Assembly (NCBI RefSeq): GCF_009695635.1
Contig: NZ_VUNN01000002.1
Span: forward strand, 1-64,000
From: Bullifex porci
GTDB lineage: Bacteria > Spirochaetota > Spirochaetia > Sphaerochaetales > Sphaerochaetaceae
Length of the DNA stretch: 64,000 bases
Direction: 5' to 3'
This document shows positions 8,165-17,547 of the stretch, in pieces. The notes below the pieces were generated by a model. That model searched no databases and was not told the origin of the DNA. It saw nothing but the letters and a program-made list of their open reading frames with translations. The number at the start of each line of letters is the position of its first letter. Within the stretch, counting starts at the first letter, position 1. The translations under genes were made by a program, and so were the position numbers.

Positions 8165-9115
8165 ATGAAAAAGAAACAAAAGTTAGCAAATCCAAATCAG
8201 GATATTCCTCTTGGATTAAAGCTTAAAAAGGATTGGTCTAAGTATAAAACCTTATATTTCCTTTTTATTCCAGTTTTAGTTTATTACATTGTTTTCCAGT
8301 ATGGATCAATGTTTGGTCTTATTATTGCTTTTGAAAACTATAAGCCAAGACTTGGATTCTTTAAATCACCATTTGTTGGCCTTACACATTTTAAGAACTT
8401 TATCAATGACTACTACTTTAAGAGAACATTGATGAATACAATTAGGATATCTGTAACAAACCTAATCTTTACATTCCCATGTCCTATTCTCCTCGCAATT
8501 TTTATTAGCGAGCTAAGATCAAAGACATATTCTAAGGCTGTTCAGACAATTACTTATATCCCTCACTTTGTATCTGTAGTAGTAGTTACATCTATCCTTA
8601 TGGATTTAACTGGTAGAAATGGTGCTATTACACAGTTCTTAGCAAAGTTTGGCTTTGAGCCTGTTACAATGCTTAATGAGCCAAAGTACTTCTTACCATT
8701 GTATATCATCTCTAATATTTGGCAGAACATTGGTTGGAACTCTATTGTTTACTTAGCAGCTCTCTTAGCAATCGATGCACAGCTATATGAAGCAGCTAGA
8801 ATCGATGGAGCTGGAAAACTAAGACAGCTTTGGTCAATTACACTTCCATCATTATTACCTACTATTATCATCATGCTCATCCTTCAGATTGGAAAGATGT
8901 TCAATGTTGGATATGAGAAGATTATTTTGATGTACAACCCAATGACCTATGAGGTTGCAGATGTAATTAACTCCTATGTTTATAGAGAAGGTCTCTTGAA
9001 CCTTAACTACTCCTATGCAGCTGCTGTAGGTATGTTCAACTCTATTGTTAGCTTCATTCTTGTTTGGACGACTAACAAGATATCGAACAAATTAACAGGC
9101 TCAGGACTTTGGTAA
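8165..9115 (+). CDS. ABC sugar transporter permease, LplB family
   Basis: A 316-residue inner-membrane permease with about six transmembrane segments. The first is at residues 25-50 after a basic N-terminus. The binding-protein-dependent transport signature EAARIDGAGKLRQLWSITLP is near 220. It matches the LplB/YteP group, which pairs with YtcP-type permeases and large binding proteins to import uronate-containing or complex oligosaccharides. It opens the rightward operon and is followed 15 bp later by its partner. No ABC ATPase gene is present, as is usual for this family, which borrows an MsmX-like ATPase. Confidence 0.85.
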   Translation: MKKKQKLANPNQDIPLGLKLKKDWSKYKTLYFLFIPVLVYYIVFQYGSMFGLIIAFENYKPRLGFFKSPFVGLTHFKNFINDYYFKRTLMNTIRISVTNLIFTFPCPILLAIFISELRSKTYSKAVQTITYIPHFVSVVVVTSILMDLTGRNGAITQFLAKFGFEPVTMLNEPKYFLPLYIISNIWQNIGWNSIVYLAALLAIDAQLYEAARIDGAGKLRQLWSITLPSLLPTIIIMLILQIGKMFNVGYEKIILMYNPMTYEVADVINSYVYREGLLNLNYSYAAAVGMFNSIVSFILVWTTNKISNKLTGSGLW

Positions 9116-9130
9116 TAGGGAGGTGTGATT

Positions 9131-10009
9131 ATGAAAGTAAAATATACTGTTGGTGAACAAATTTTCCACGCATTTGTTGTTCTTGTTACAATTCTTCTAT
9201 CTCTTGCTGTAATTATTCCTCTTATGAGTATAGTATTTGCTTCCTTCTCTGATCCATTTGAGGTAATGAAGCACTCAGGAATTTATTGGCATCCAATTAA
9301 GTTCTCACTCTATAGCTATCAGATGGTATTTCAGGATAAGAGTATTATTACAGGTTATTTAAATACTATCTTTGTAGTAGTTGTAGGAACCTCTATAAAC
9401 TTAGTTTTAACAATCATTTCTGCATATGTTTTATCAAGAAAGGGACCGATGTTTGTTAAGTTCTTTACATTAATGATTGTTTTCACAATGTACTTCCAGG
9501 GTGGTACGATCCCAACCTATATCATCGTTGATAAGCTGGGCTTAGTAGGTAGCCGTTGGGCTCTAATCCTACCTAGTGCTGTTAATACCTTCAACCTAGT
9601 AGTTCTTCGTACTGCTATGGCAGCAGTCCCAGAGTCTCTACCTGAATCTGCGATGATCGATGGTGCAGGACATGCAACTATTCTTACATATATCATGGTA
9701 CCTGTAACAAAGGCATCTATTGCAGTAATTACTCTTTACTATGCTGTATCACACTGGAACTCATGGTTCCCAGCTATGATTTACCTCAGAAAAAAGAGTA
9801 TGTATCCTTTACAGCTCATCTTAAGAACAATCCTTGTTCAGGATGATACATCTACAATGTCTTCTGGTTCTATGGAAGCCCTTGCACTCTCTTCTGATTC
9901 AGTAAAGTATGCAACTATTGTTGTGGCAACACTTCCTATCCTCCTCATTTATCCATTGCTTCAGAAGTACTTTGTAAAGGGTGTTATGGTTGGTGCTGTT
10001 AAGGGGTAA
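9131..10009 (+). CDS. ABC sugar transporter permease, YtcP family
   Basis: A 292-residue permease partner of the LplB protein, with about six transmembrane helices. The cytoplasmic loop motif ESAMIDGAGHATILTYIMVP is near 175. An AGGGAGGTG sequence at 9117-9125 sits at the right distance for ATG 9131, so I prefer this start over the in-frame GTG at 9125 that lies inside the ribosome binding site. The stop overlaps the next start (TAATG), indicating coupled translation. Together with the upstream permease and the binding protein at 13157 it forms the importer for this locus. Confidence 0.85.
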   Translation: MKVKYTVGEQIFHAFVVLVTILLSLAVIIPLMSIVFASFSDPFEVMKHSGIYWHPIKFSLYSYQMVFQDKSIITGYLNTIFVVVVGTSINLVLTIISAYVLSRKGPMFVKFFTLMIVFTMYFQGGTIPTYIIVDKLGLVGSRWALILPSAVNTFNLVVLRTAMAAVPESLPESAMIDGAGHATILTYIMVPVTKASIAVITLYYAVSHWNSWFPAMIYLRKKSMYPLQLILRTILVQDDTSTMSSGSMEALALSSDSVKYATIVVATLPILLIYPLLQKYFVKGVMVGAVKG

Positions 10010-10764
10010 TGACGATGGTTATACCGGGAATTGTTAGTGCTACATTCAAAACAAGGAGTATCGAAGAGGTCCTTAGAATAGCTAAGAATGCAGGTTTATG
10101 CGCAATCGAGTGGAGCGAAAACCATCACATTGCAAAGAGCGATATTGAATTAGCAAAGCATGTTTCAATACTCACTCAAGAAAGTGGCCTTGAGATAGCT
10201 GGATATGGCTCATACTATCGTCTTGGTGAGGGTATGGATATTAAGCCAAGCCTTGAAACAGCTAAGGCCTTAGGTGCAAAGATGGTTAGAATTTGGGCGG
10301 GAAGTAAGCCATCTGCAGCTTTAACAGAGGATGAAAGAAAGGCGCTTATTTCTGAGCTTTCTAAAGCCGTTGAATTAGCAAAGCAATATGACATTGTCTT
10401 AAATCTAGAGTGGCACAAAAATACCTTAACCGATGAAAATGAATCGGGATTAGAGGTTTTAAGGACCATTAATAGTCCATATCTTCATACATTGTGGCAG
10501 CCTACTCAGGCTCTATCGTTTGAGGAGAGAAAAGAGGGACTAAGGATGATTCTTCCATATCTTTCTTATCTCCACGTTTACTACTGGGATGAGAGTGGAA
10601 GAAGACCATTTGATGAGGGACTTGAGCATTGGAGAGAATATTTCTCAGTACTCGAGAAAGATAAAAAATATTATGCACTTTTGGAATTTGTACTAAAGGA
10701 TTCTGAAGAGCAATTTTATCAAGATGCAGCAGCCTTAAAGGCTTTGCTACAAAAAGGAGTTTGA
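10009..10764 (+). CDS. Sugar phosphate isomerase/epimerase (xylose isomerase-like TIM barrel) 1
   Basis: A 251-residue AP_endonuc_2-type TIM barrel. It shows the expected metal-ligand acidic residues: EWSE near 36, LNLEWHKN near 130 and ALLEFV near 230, with HVYYWDE between. Such proteins isomerise or epimerise sugars, act as hydratases, or cleave 3-keto-glycosides together with Gfo/Idh dehydrogenases. Its ATG overlaps the stop of the permease gene; ATG 10015 is an alternative two codons in. Its neighbours are transporter and redox genes. A paralogue lies at 16778, so two related steps are likely. Actual chemistry is unknown. Confidence 0.7.
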   Translation: MTMVIPGIVSATFKTRSIEEVLRIAKNAGLCAIEWSENHHIAKSDIELAKHVSILTQESGLEIAGYGSYYRLGEGMDIKPSLETAKALGAKMVRIWAGSKPSAALTEDERKALISELSKAVELAKQYDIVLNLEWHKNTLTDENESGLEVLRTINSPYLHTLWQPTQALSFEERKEGLRMILPYLSYLHVYYWDESGRRPFDEGLEHWREYFSVLEKDKKYYALLEFVLKDSEEQFYQDAAALKALLQKGV

Positions 10765-10766
10765 AT

Positions 10767-11996
10767 ATGGCAGATATGCATGTTGATTGTTTTGACATGA
10801 TTAATCCATTCGTTATTGCGTCTAGCCCAGCAACTAGGGGTGCCGATAACGTTATAAAGAGTAGTAGCTGTAAGCCAGGTGCTATTACAATGAGAAACTT
10901 TGGACATGGAATGGGTGGCGGTGGATTCTTTTATCCTAGCTTTGATGCTGTAGTTAAGGGTCAACCAGCATTCCACTCTCATGCTGTTGGAAAGCAGTGT
11001 CCTGATAACATTGCTTCTCTAGATGAGTACTGTGAAGAGGTTAAAAGAGCAAGAAGGGATATGTACCCTGATACTAAGCTTTGGGCTTCTGTTGGACACT
11101 ATCATGATATTGAAAAGTATACAGATTGGAAGAAGCGTTGGGTTACTGAGGCTAAAGAGGTTGTAAACGCTGGTGCTGATGCTATTGAGCTCCACTTTAA
11201 TACCCCAGGTGTTGCTACTGCTTCTGATAGACAATTTAACTACTACCAGCTAGTAGAGAGCTGCACAAAGATGATCAAAGAAGCTGTTCCTGGTACTCCT
11301 GTAATGGTAAAGCTTGCAGTTGAGGATATCGATTGCTTAACCTCAATTCGTCGTGCTGTTGCCGCTGGTGCAGATGCTGTTGGTCCAACAGCAAGATGGA
11401 AGGCATTCTACTTTGATCTTGATTGGCAGACAACTCAGCCTCGTCCAGGTTCAGGCTATGGTGGAACTCAAGCATGTCCAATAGTTTGCTTTGAGGTTGC
11501 AGATGCTCGTTCACGCGGAATTACAATTCCTATGTATGCAGGTGGTGGAGTATTCTCATATGACCAAGCTCTTCGCTATATCATGGCTGGCTCTGAGATG
11601 GTTCAGTTAGGTGCGCTTGCTTGCTCAGGTGGTATTAAGCAATGTGCTCGTCTTATGAAGCAGTGCTCAGATTGGATGGATCAAAATGGGTATAGCTCAG
11701 TAAAGGAGCTACAGGGAGCTGCATTAAAGCTCTTCAATATGGAAGATAGCTTTGCTAAGGAAAGACAAAATAAGCTTGGAGAAGCATATCGCTTAAGAAG
11801 AGTTGACCAGGAAAAGTGTATTGGCTGTGGTCGCTGTGAGGATGTTTGCTGGTACAAGGGTATAGCCTTAGATGGTAAGAAGGCTCAAAAGACAGATAAC
11901 TGTATTGGTTGTGGCTATTGCTTCCAGGTATGTCCTACTAAGGCTCTTGAGGTCGATGCAGCAGGAATTCTAAAGTCTGCTTTCGAGGAGAAATAA
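10767..11996 (+). CDS. PreA-like flavin enzyme with C-terminal 2x[4Fe-4S] ferredoxin domain
   Basis: A 409-residue protein built like the PreA subunit of NAD-dependent dihydropyrimidine dehydrogenase: a dihydroorotate-dehydrogenase-type FMN barrel (1-330), then two ferredoxin clusters (Cys351, 354, 357, 361 and Cys379, 382, 385, 389). The barrel has MYAGGGVFSYDQALRYIMAG for FMN phosphate binding. The loop that in PreA carries the catalytic cysteine (NFSCPH) reads HFNTPG at 143-148, with Thr146 at the Cys position. It is therefore unlikely to act on pyrimidines. An AAGGAG at 10753-10758 selects ATG 10767. No PreT partner is nearby. It probably channels electrons to or from a sugar-derived intermediate. 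Confidence 0.75.
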   Translation: MADMHVDCFDMINPFVIASSPATRGADNVIKSSSCKPGAITMRNFGHGMGGGGFFYPSFDAVVKGQPAFHSHAVGKQCPDNIASLDEYCEEVKRARRDMYPDTKLWASVGHYHDIEKYTDWKKRWVTEAKEVVNAGADAIELHFNTPGVATASDRQFNYYQLVESCTKMIKEAVPGTPVMVKLAVEDIDCLTSIRRAVAAGADAVGPTARWKAFYFDLDWQTTQPRPGSGYGGTQACPIVCFEVADARSRGITIPMYAGGGVFSYDQALRYIMAGSEMVQLGALACSGGIKQCARLMKQCSDWMDQNGYSSVKELQGAALKLFNMEDSFAKERQNKLGEAYRLRRVDQEKCIGCGRCEDVCWYKGIALDGKKAQKTDNCIGCGYCFQVCPTKALEVDAAGILKSAFEEK

Positions 11997-11997
11997 G

Positions 11998-13128
11998 GTG
12001 GGTATTAAAGTTCTACTTTGTGGAATGGGTGGTTATGGCGAAAACTACGTCAAGGAGTATTTATCTCGTGATGTCCTTGGCTCTAGTTTAGTTGCCATCG
12101 CAGATCCATTTGCTAGTAAAAGTTCATTATATGAAGAGGTATTAAATAGAAATATTCCTATTTATGCCTCTCCTGAGGAGTTCTTTGCTACAAATAAGGT
12201 GGATTTGACTATTATTTCATCTCCTATCCACACTCATTTTACATATACCATGCTCGCATTAGAAAATGGTAGTAACGTCTTAACTGAAAAGCCAGTTTGC
12301 TTTGACGAAGCACAAATTGATGTAATGGAGCAAAAGAGCCGTGAAACTGGACTCTTTGTAGCTGTTGGCTACCAGCTCTGCTTTTCTCATGATGTACTTG
12401 CTATAAAGAAGGATATTATAGCTGGACTTTTTGGAAAGCCTATTCGTTTTAAGACTATTCGTTTAATGAGAAGAAATGACATTTACTACTCACGCTCAAA
12501 TTGGGCAGGTGCACTACTTTGCCATGGAGAGAAGGTATTTGACTCTCCTTTTACAAATGCTTGTGCACACCAATATCAGAATATGGTCTTTTTGTTAGGA
12601 AAGAATATGGATGAAAGTACAAGTAGCATAAGCTGCGAAGGCTCTTTAATTCGTGTTCGTCCTAATATTACCAATTGTGATACTGCAATCTTAAAGCTAA
12701 CAACAGTAGATGGTGTAGAGCTTTATTACTACGCTTCACATGCAGTAGATGAGGTAAAGGTAGGGCCATTAAGCTTATATGAATTTGATGGTGGCTATAT
12801 CGAAGAGAATAATAGGGGCTTTGTCGGTCACTTAGCAGATGGAAGAGTAATTGATTATTCTTCGATCGATAAGGGTGAGCGTCTTGAAAAGCTTTGGGAA
12901 GTAATACGCTGCATAGAGGAAAAGCGAACTCCTGTATGTACTCTAAAAACCTCACGTGAGCACACACATGGTGTGTTACTTGCACAGGAGATGGGTGTTA
13001 AGGAAATGTCCAATTTAGCAGTAGCTAAAAAGGATGATAAGGATAGTATCTATTACACCTTACCTGATTTAGGAAAGGCACTCCAAGAGGCCTACAACTC
13101 TTGGTCTATTGATTTGAACCTAAATTAA
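11998..13128 (+). CDS. Gfo/Idh/MocA family oxidoreductase 1
   Basis: A 376-residue NAD(P)-dependent dehydrogenase. The Rossmann motif is LLCGMGGYGENY near the start, and the family catalytic motif TEKPV is near 97. The C-terminal half is the usual alpha/beta substrate domain. It starts at a GTG immediately after the PreA-like stop (one base between), so the two are co-translated. This is the first of three Gfo/Idh proteins in the locus, the least similar of them to simple inositol dehydrogenases. Members oxidise a sugar hydroxyl to a ketone, or reduce it back, and in glycoside-cleaving routes make 3-keto-sugars. The particular substrate is unknown. Confidence 0.75.
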   Translation: MGIKVLLCGMGGYGENYVKEYLSRDVLGSSLVAIADPFASKSSLYEEVLNRNIPIYASPEEFFATNKVDLTIISSPIHTHFTYTMLALENGSNVLTEKPVCFDEAQIDVMEQKSRETGLFVAVGYQLCFSHDVLAIKKDIIAGLFGKPIRFKTIRLMRRNDIYYSRSNWAGALLCHGEKVFDSPFTNACAHQYQNMVFLLGKNMDESTSSISCEGSLIRVRPNITNCDTAILKLTTVDGVELYYYASHAVDEVKVGPLSLYEFDGGYIEENNRGFVGHLADGRVIDYSSIDKGERLEKLWEVIRCIEEKRTPVCTLKTSREHTHGVLLAQEMGVKEMSNLAVAKKDDKDSIYYTLPDLGKALQEAYNSWSIDLNLN

Positions 13129-13156
13129 TTTAAAAACCAAAAAAAGGAGATAAATT

Positions 13157-14707
13157 ATGAAAAAAGTATTATTACTTGCACTCGCTATCATGATGGTAGC
13201 ACTTCCTCTTTTTGCACAAGGTGCACAGGAAGGTTCAAAGGCATCAGGTCCTGATAAGCTCACATATTGGGCTCCAATGAGCGCAAAGATTAAGAATGCC
13301 AACGATTTCTCAGAGCTTCCTTATTGGCAGGAAGTAATGAAGAGAACTAACACAGAGATTGAATTCACAAACGTATCTTCTGAAACAAAGATCTTAGGTG
13401 AGCAGTTCTCTATTCTCCAGGTATCAAGTGATCTTCCTGATATCGTTGAATATAAGTGGGCTTCATATGTAGGTGGACCACAGAGCGCTATCGATGATGG
13501 CTTTATCATCCCACTTAACGATGTATTTGAAAAGTATTGTCCAAATATCACAAAGTACTTAAATGAGCACCCAGACATCGCAAAAGAGTGTTCAACAGAT
13601 GATGGTACATATTACTGCTTCCCATTCTTCAGAGGCTATGACTACAACAATAACAGCTTATTGTTCTCTGAAGGTATTATCTACAGAATGGATATCTTAA
13701 AGAAGCTTGGTTTTGATAAGACTCCTGAAACAGCAGATGAATTATATGATGTTTTAGTAGCTATCAAGAAATCTGGCTTAGTAGAAATTCCTATGTCTGT
13801 TCGCCCAGACCACATCAACAGAGTATTTGCTCCTGCATTTGATTCATGGGATAGCTGGTATGTAGAGAATGGTGTTGTTAAGCACGGTTATCTCGAAGCT
13901 AACAGATATGACTACCTTGCATACCTCAGAAAGCTCTATGCTGAAGGTCTCTTAGATAATGACTATATGTCTGTTAACAAGAACGGCATGAACTCTATGT
14001 TCTTAAGTGGCAAGATTGCTATTGGTTACAACCCAGGTTCATTAATTGCTTCTGCAGTTAAGACAATGGGACCAGATGTTGAAATCTCATCTGCTAAGCC
14101 ATTAACAAAGGTTGCTGGAACAAATTCTAAGTTCGCTAAGATGAACACAGTATTCGATACAACTGCTTCTTCTGCTGCTGCAATTACAACAAGCTGTAAG
14201 AATATTGAAGCTGCTGCAAGACTCCTTGACTATGCTTATGGTGAAGAAGGCCACATGCTTGCTAACTTCGGTATCGAGGGTGTTACATATGAAATGGTTA
14301 ATGGCTACCCAACATACACAGACTTCGTTAAGCAGAATGCTGATGATGTTATGGCTAAGTATATGAGATGTTCTGTTAACGGTGCTTTCATCCAGGATCC
14401 AAGATATATCGAGCAGTACTACGATACTAAGGAACAGTCTGAAGCACTCTCAATGTGGGCTCAGACAGATTATGGTAAGTACATGCTTCCTCCAGTATCT
14501 GTTCCATCAGAGGATGGTGCTAAGGTTGCTTCTATTGTCAACAAGGTAAATACATTTGCTGAAGAGATGGAGACAAAGTTCATCACAGGTGCACTTGAGC
14601 TCAATGAGAAGACATTTAAAGAGTACCAGAATCAGATAAAGGCATTTGGTCTTGAGGATGCTCTAGTAATTTACCAGAAAGCTTACGACGCATACATGGC
14701 TAAATAA
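13157..14707 (+). CDS. Extracellular solute-binding protein, family 1 (sugar ABC transporter)
   Basis: A 516-residue secreted protein. It has a Lys-Lys signal peptide (1-20) ending FAQGAQEG, the usual spirochaete style, without a lipobox Cys. The mature part fits the large YtcQ/LipO class of binding proteins that serve LplB/YtcP permeases: DLPDIVEYKW near 95, WAQTDYGKYMLPP near 440. It acts in the periplasm and delivers the oligosaccharide to the two permeases. An AAAAAAGGAG ribosome binding site is present. A GC-rich hairpin directly after it may raise its mRNA level over the downstream genes. Confidence 0.85.
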   Translation: MKKVLLLALAIMMVALPLFAQGAQEGSKASGPDKLTYWAPMSAKIKNANDFSELPYWQEVMKRTNTEIEFTNVSSETKILGEQFSILQVSSDLPDIVEYKWASYVGGPQSAIDDGFIIPLNDVFEKYCPNITKYLNEHPDIAKECSTDDGTYYCFPFFRGYDYNNNSLLFSEGIIYRMDILKKLGFDKTPETADELYDVLVAIKKSGLVEIPMSVRPDHINRVFAPAFDSWDSWYVENGVVKHGYLEANRYDYLAYLRKLYAEGLLDNDYMSVNKNGMNSMFLSGKIAIGYNPGSLIASAVKTMGPDVEISSAKPLTKVAGTNSKFAKMNTVFDTTASSAAAITTSCKNIEAAARLLDYAYGEEGHMLANFGIEGVTYEMVNGYPTYTDFVKQNADDVMAKYMRCSVNGAFIQDPRYIEQYYDTKEQSEALSMWAQTDYGKYMLPPVSVPSEDGAKVASIVNKVNTFAEEMETKFITGALELNEKTFKEYQNQIKAFGLEDALVIYQKAYDAYMAK

Positions 14708-14728
14708 TTAGACTTTATCTTAAAATTA

Positions 14729-14759
14729 TTAGGACAGTCTTGTTATAGGACTGTCCTAA
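14729..14759 (+). terminator. Intercistronic hairpin after the binding-protein gene
   Basis: An 11-bp stem TTAGGACAGTC (14729-14739) / GACTGTCCTAA (14749-14759) has a 9-nt loop and no following T run. It is more likely an mRNA-stabilising or partial-termination hairpin than a full stop. Such a hairpin would give more binding protein than lyase. Confidence 0.6.
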
Positions 14760-14789
14760 CTATAATCAAATACTAATTTGGGGTTTACA

Positions 14790-16781
14790 ATGAATTATAT
14801 GGAAGAACTTATTCCTCTCTTAGACTTAGATAATCCTAAGCTTAAGATGTTGGGTAATATAACAGGTGAGAAGCTAGTTGAATACTATAGAAATAGAGAA
14901 AATCCTAAGTACCTTTTTTCTATTAAGGATGCAGAGGAATTAGTTGATGACCAAATAATTGATGATGCAGAAAAAGTAATGGAGCACGATATTTTTGGTC
15001 ATAAGTTTAATGGTCCTATTGACTGGAAGTTTAATCCAACCACTGAGACTAGTCGTGATAATGAGTGGAGCTGGTCTCTTTTCCGTACAATTTATTGGCA
15101 GCCTCTTGCTAGGGCTTATGCATTAACAAAGGATGAAAAGTATACTAAGGAGTTTATAAGTCAAATGCACTCCTTCCGCAATGCTTGGCCTGCAGATGAT
15201 TTCATTAAGGACTTTACCTTTGTCCCTAAGCAGCCATTCCCAGGAACTGCTTGGAGAACTATTGAAACAGGTATTCGTGTTTATACTACTTGGCTACCTG
15301 TATTTGAAATCTTTAGACATTCAAATGTAATTACTGGTGAAGATTTAGCAAGCTTTATGCTTGGAATTAGAGAGCATGCACTCTTCTTGATGGGTCACTA
15401 CTCTAACCATGATAGATCCTCAAACTGGCTAAGTATGGAAACTAGTGCACTTCTACAGATTGCTATTATGTTCCCAGAGTTTAAGGAGTCTAAACAGTGG
15501 TTTGATACTGCATATTCAAGAGTAATGCATGAGGTAAGATTCTGCTTTAGCGATAATGGAATTCATATGGAAAAGACACCTATTTACCATATGGTTGCAT
15601 CAATTGCCTTTGCACAGGCTTTAGTTATGTGCCGCTTAAATGGAATATATGTTCCAGATTATGCTTGGGAAGCAATTAGAAGAAGTGCTCTTTATATTTG
15701 CTCTTTAATTAAACCAGATTTATCAACACCTATGATTGGCGATGCAGATAGGGATGATTTAACTACTAGAAGAGCAGATACATCAATTTATGAGGGCATG
15801 AATCTATCCTTCTTCCCTAAGGATTTAAATGAGCTCAGAGCATATATGAATTGGATGTATGAGCTCTTTGGCGATGAGGAGTTTAAATACTTTGCAACCT
15901 TAAGAAAGGAGGGTGAGGAACCAAAGGCTAAGGACTTTAAATATAGTGAAGAGGGTATTTATGTAATGCGCTCTGGCTGGGATAGTAAGGCCGATTACCT
16001 ATGCACACATTCAACTCAGCTCGAGTTAGGAGAGAGGTCAACACATAGTCATAACGACTGTATGCATGCAGAGATCACTCTTAAGGGTGAGGATATTTTA
16101 GTTGACTCAGGTAGATATATCTATCGCTCATCAATATGGAAGGATTGGAGAGCATATTTCTGCTCTGCTCTAGCTCATAATACTTTATATGTAGATGACC
16201 ATGAGATGGGTGAAATTAAGGGTGTTGATAGAAGAAGAAATGTACGTTGTCTTTGCTTCTACTTTGGACAAAAGGAGGGCTTAAAGCTCATTGACCTTTC
16301 TCACAATGGATATGCATACCTTAATGACCCAGTATTCCATAGAAGAAAGCTGATTCTTTTACCTGACTCTGTAGCTGTTTTAGTTGATTACGTAGATGGC
16401 CCTGCAAAGGAAGACCATGATTTTAGATTAATGTATAACTTCAATACTACAGATGTAGCACTAAGTGGTAAGCATATAGATTATAAATCTAAGAATGGCT
16501 TAGAGTTTGAGGTTGACTTTGTATCATCTGTTGACTTTAATTCATACCTTTTATGTGGTAGTGAGGATCCAAAGGGCGGTTGGATTAGCTATGGTTATCC
16601 AGTAAGAGAGCCTATAGGACAGGTAACTATGGCTTATGGTGGAAAAGCTCCTTTTATGGCAGCAACAATTGTTAAGGAAAAGGGGTCAAAGGCTTCTGTA
16701 TCACTTGATGGGGAAAGCGTTATCATAAGTAGTGATAGTGGAAAATGGGTTATCACAAGAGAAGGAGTTAAGAGAGTATGA
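14790..16781 (+). CDS. Heparinase II/III family protein, cytosolic polysaccharide/oligosaccharide lyase
   Basis: A 663-residue protein with the (alpha/alpha) toroid N-terminal domain and the heparinase II/III beta-sandwich. Toroid landmarks are GHYSNHDRSSNWLSMETS near 207, where lyases of this fold place catalytic Asn/His, and FSDNGIHMEKTPIYHMVAS near 255, with candidate Tyr/His. The sandwich has THSHNDCMHAEITLKGEDIL near 420 and ALAHNTLYVDDHEMG near 467. There is no signal peptide, unlike most polymer-degrading lyases, so it should cut imported uronate oligosaccharides by beta-elimination. I prefer ATG 14790 over an upstream TTG. Family members act on heparin, alginate, hyaluronan or other uronates; which one is not visible. 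Confidence 0.75.
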   Translation: MNYMEELIPLLDLDNPKLKMLGNITGEKLVEYYRNRENPKYLFSIKDAEELVDDQIIDDAEKVMEHDIFGHKFNGPIDWKFNPTTETSRDNEWSWSLFRTIYWQPLARAYALTKDEKYTKEFISQMHSFRNAWPADDFIKDFTFVPKQPFPGTAWRTIETGIRVYTTWLPVFEIFRHSNVITGEDLASFMLGIREHALFLMGHYSNHDRSSNWLSMETSALLQIAIMFPEFKESKQWFDTAYSRVMHEVRFCFSDNGIHMEKTPIYHMVASIAFAQALVMCRLNGIYVPDYAWEAIRRSALYICSLIKPDLSTPMIGDADRDDLTTRRADTSIYEGMNLSFFPKDLNELRAYMNWMYELFGDEEFKYFATLRKEGEEPKAKDFKYSEEGIYVMRSGWDSKADYLCTHSTQLELGERSTHSHNDCMHAEITLKGEDILVDSGRYIYRSSIWKDWRAYFCSALAHNTLYVDDHEMGEIKGVDRRRNVRCLCFYFGQKEGLKLIDLSHNGYAYLNDPVFHRRKLILLPDSVAVLVDYVDGPAKEDHDFRLMYNFNTTDVALSGKHIDYKSKNGLEFEVDFVSSVDFNSYLLCGSEDPKGGWISYGYPVREPIGQVTMAYGGKAPFMAATIVKEKGSKASVSLDGESVIISSDSGKWVITREGVKRV

Positions 16782-17536
16782 GATTTGGACTTTGTACAGA
16801 TATAAAGAAGGTTAAGGAGGTTGAAGAGCTTGGCTTTGACTATGTTGAAGGTAAGCTAAATCAACTAGCACTTTGGCCTCAAGAGGAGTTTGATGAGGTT
16901 CTTAAAAGCTTTTATTCATCAAAAATAAAGATGGAGACAGCATGCTTGCTCCTTCCTAAAACAATGAATGTAATAGGTGATAGCTATAATGAGGCTGAGT
17001 TAATTAGCTATCTTAAGGTTGCCTTTGCTAGAATGGATGCTCTTGACTGTAAGCTAGTAGTCTTTGGATCAGGAAAGAGTAGAGTTATCCCTGATGGTAT
17101 GAATTACCAAGAGGGCTTTAAGAGCCTTGTTAAGGTAACAAAGCTTATCGGTTCAATTGCTGAAGAGCATGGAATTTCAATTGCTATAGAGCCATTAAAT
17201 AGAAGTGAAACAAATTTAATTAATTCACTTTGTGAAGGAGCTGCTTTACAAGCTGCTGTTGATATGCCTAATGTTGGTCTTTTAGCAGATGCATTTCATA
17301 TGAGAAAGGAAAATGAGGATTTAGCTTTAATTCCTAAGTGCTCTCCTTTGCTCCATACTCACATAGCTCTTAAGGAGGGTAGAGTCTTTCCTACAGAGGA
17401 GAGTGATGAAGTTAAGGAATTCTTCTCTGCACTTAAAAGTGCTGCTTACAATAATAGAATGTCTATCGAAGGAAAGAGTGACGATATAAAGAGTGACTCA
17501 ATAAAGGCTCTAAGGGTCTTGAGAGCGTACGCATAA
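16778..17536 (+). CDS. Sugar phosphate isomerase/epimerase TIM barrel 2
   Basis: A 252-residue AP_endonuc_2-type barrel. The acidic metal ligands are visible in FDYVEGKLN near 25, IAIEPLNRSETN near 140, LADAFHM near 170 and MSIEGK near 230. These are the four-ligand signature of xylose-isomerase-like epimerases. The ATG overlaps the lyase stop (ATGA), so expression is coupled to the lyase and the product probably acts on the lyase's unsaturated or keto-sugar product. It differs clearly from the barrel at 10009. Epimerase, isomerase and 3-keto-lyase functions all remain possible. Confidence 0.7.
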   Translation: MRFGLCTDIKKVKEVEELGFDYVEGKLNQLALWPQEEFDEVLKSFYSSKIKMETACLLLPKTMNVIGDSYNEAELISYLKVAFARMDALDCKLVVFGSGKSRVIPDGMNYQEGFKSLVKVTKLIGSIAEEHGISIAIEPLNRSETNLINSLCEGAALQAAVDMPNVGLLADAFHMRKENEDLALIPKCSPLLHTHIALKEGRVFPTEESDEVKEFFSALKSAAYNNRMSIEGKSDDIKSDSIKALRVLRAYA

Positions 17537-17547
17537 GGAGCTTTATC

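Noticed and set aside
11275-11514. Minus-strand open frames inside the PreA-like and neighbouring genes
   Set aside because: They are Gln- or His-rich antisense frames typical of shadows, with no start signals.
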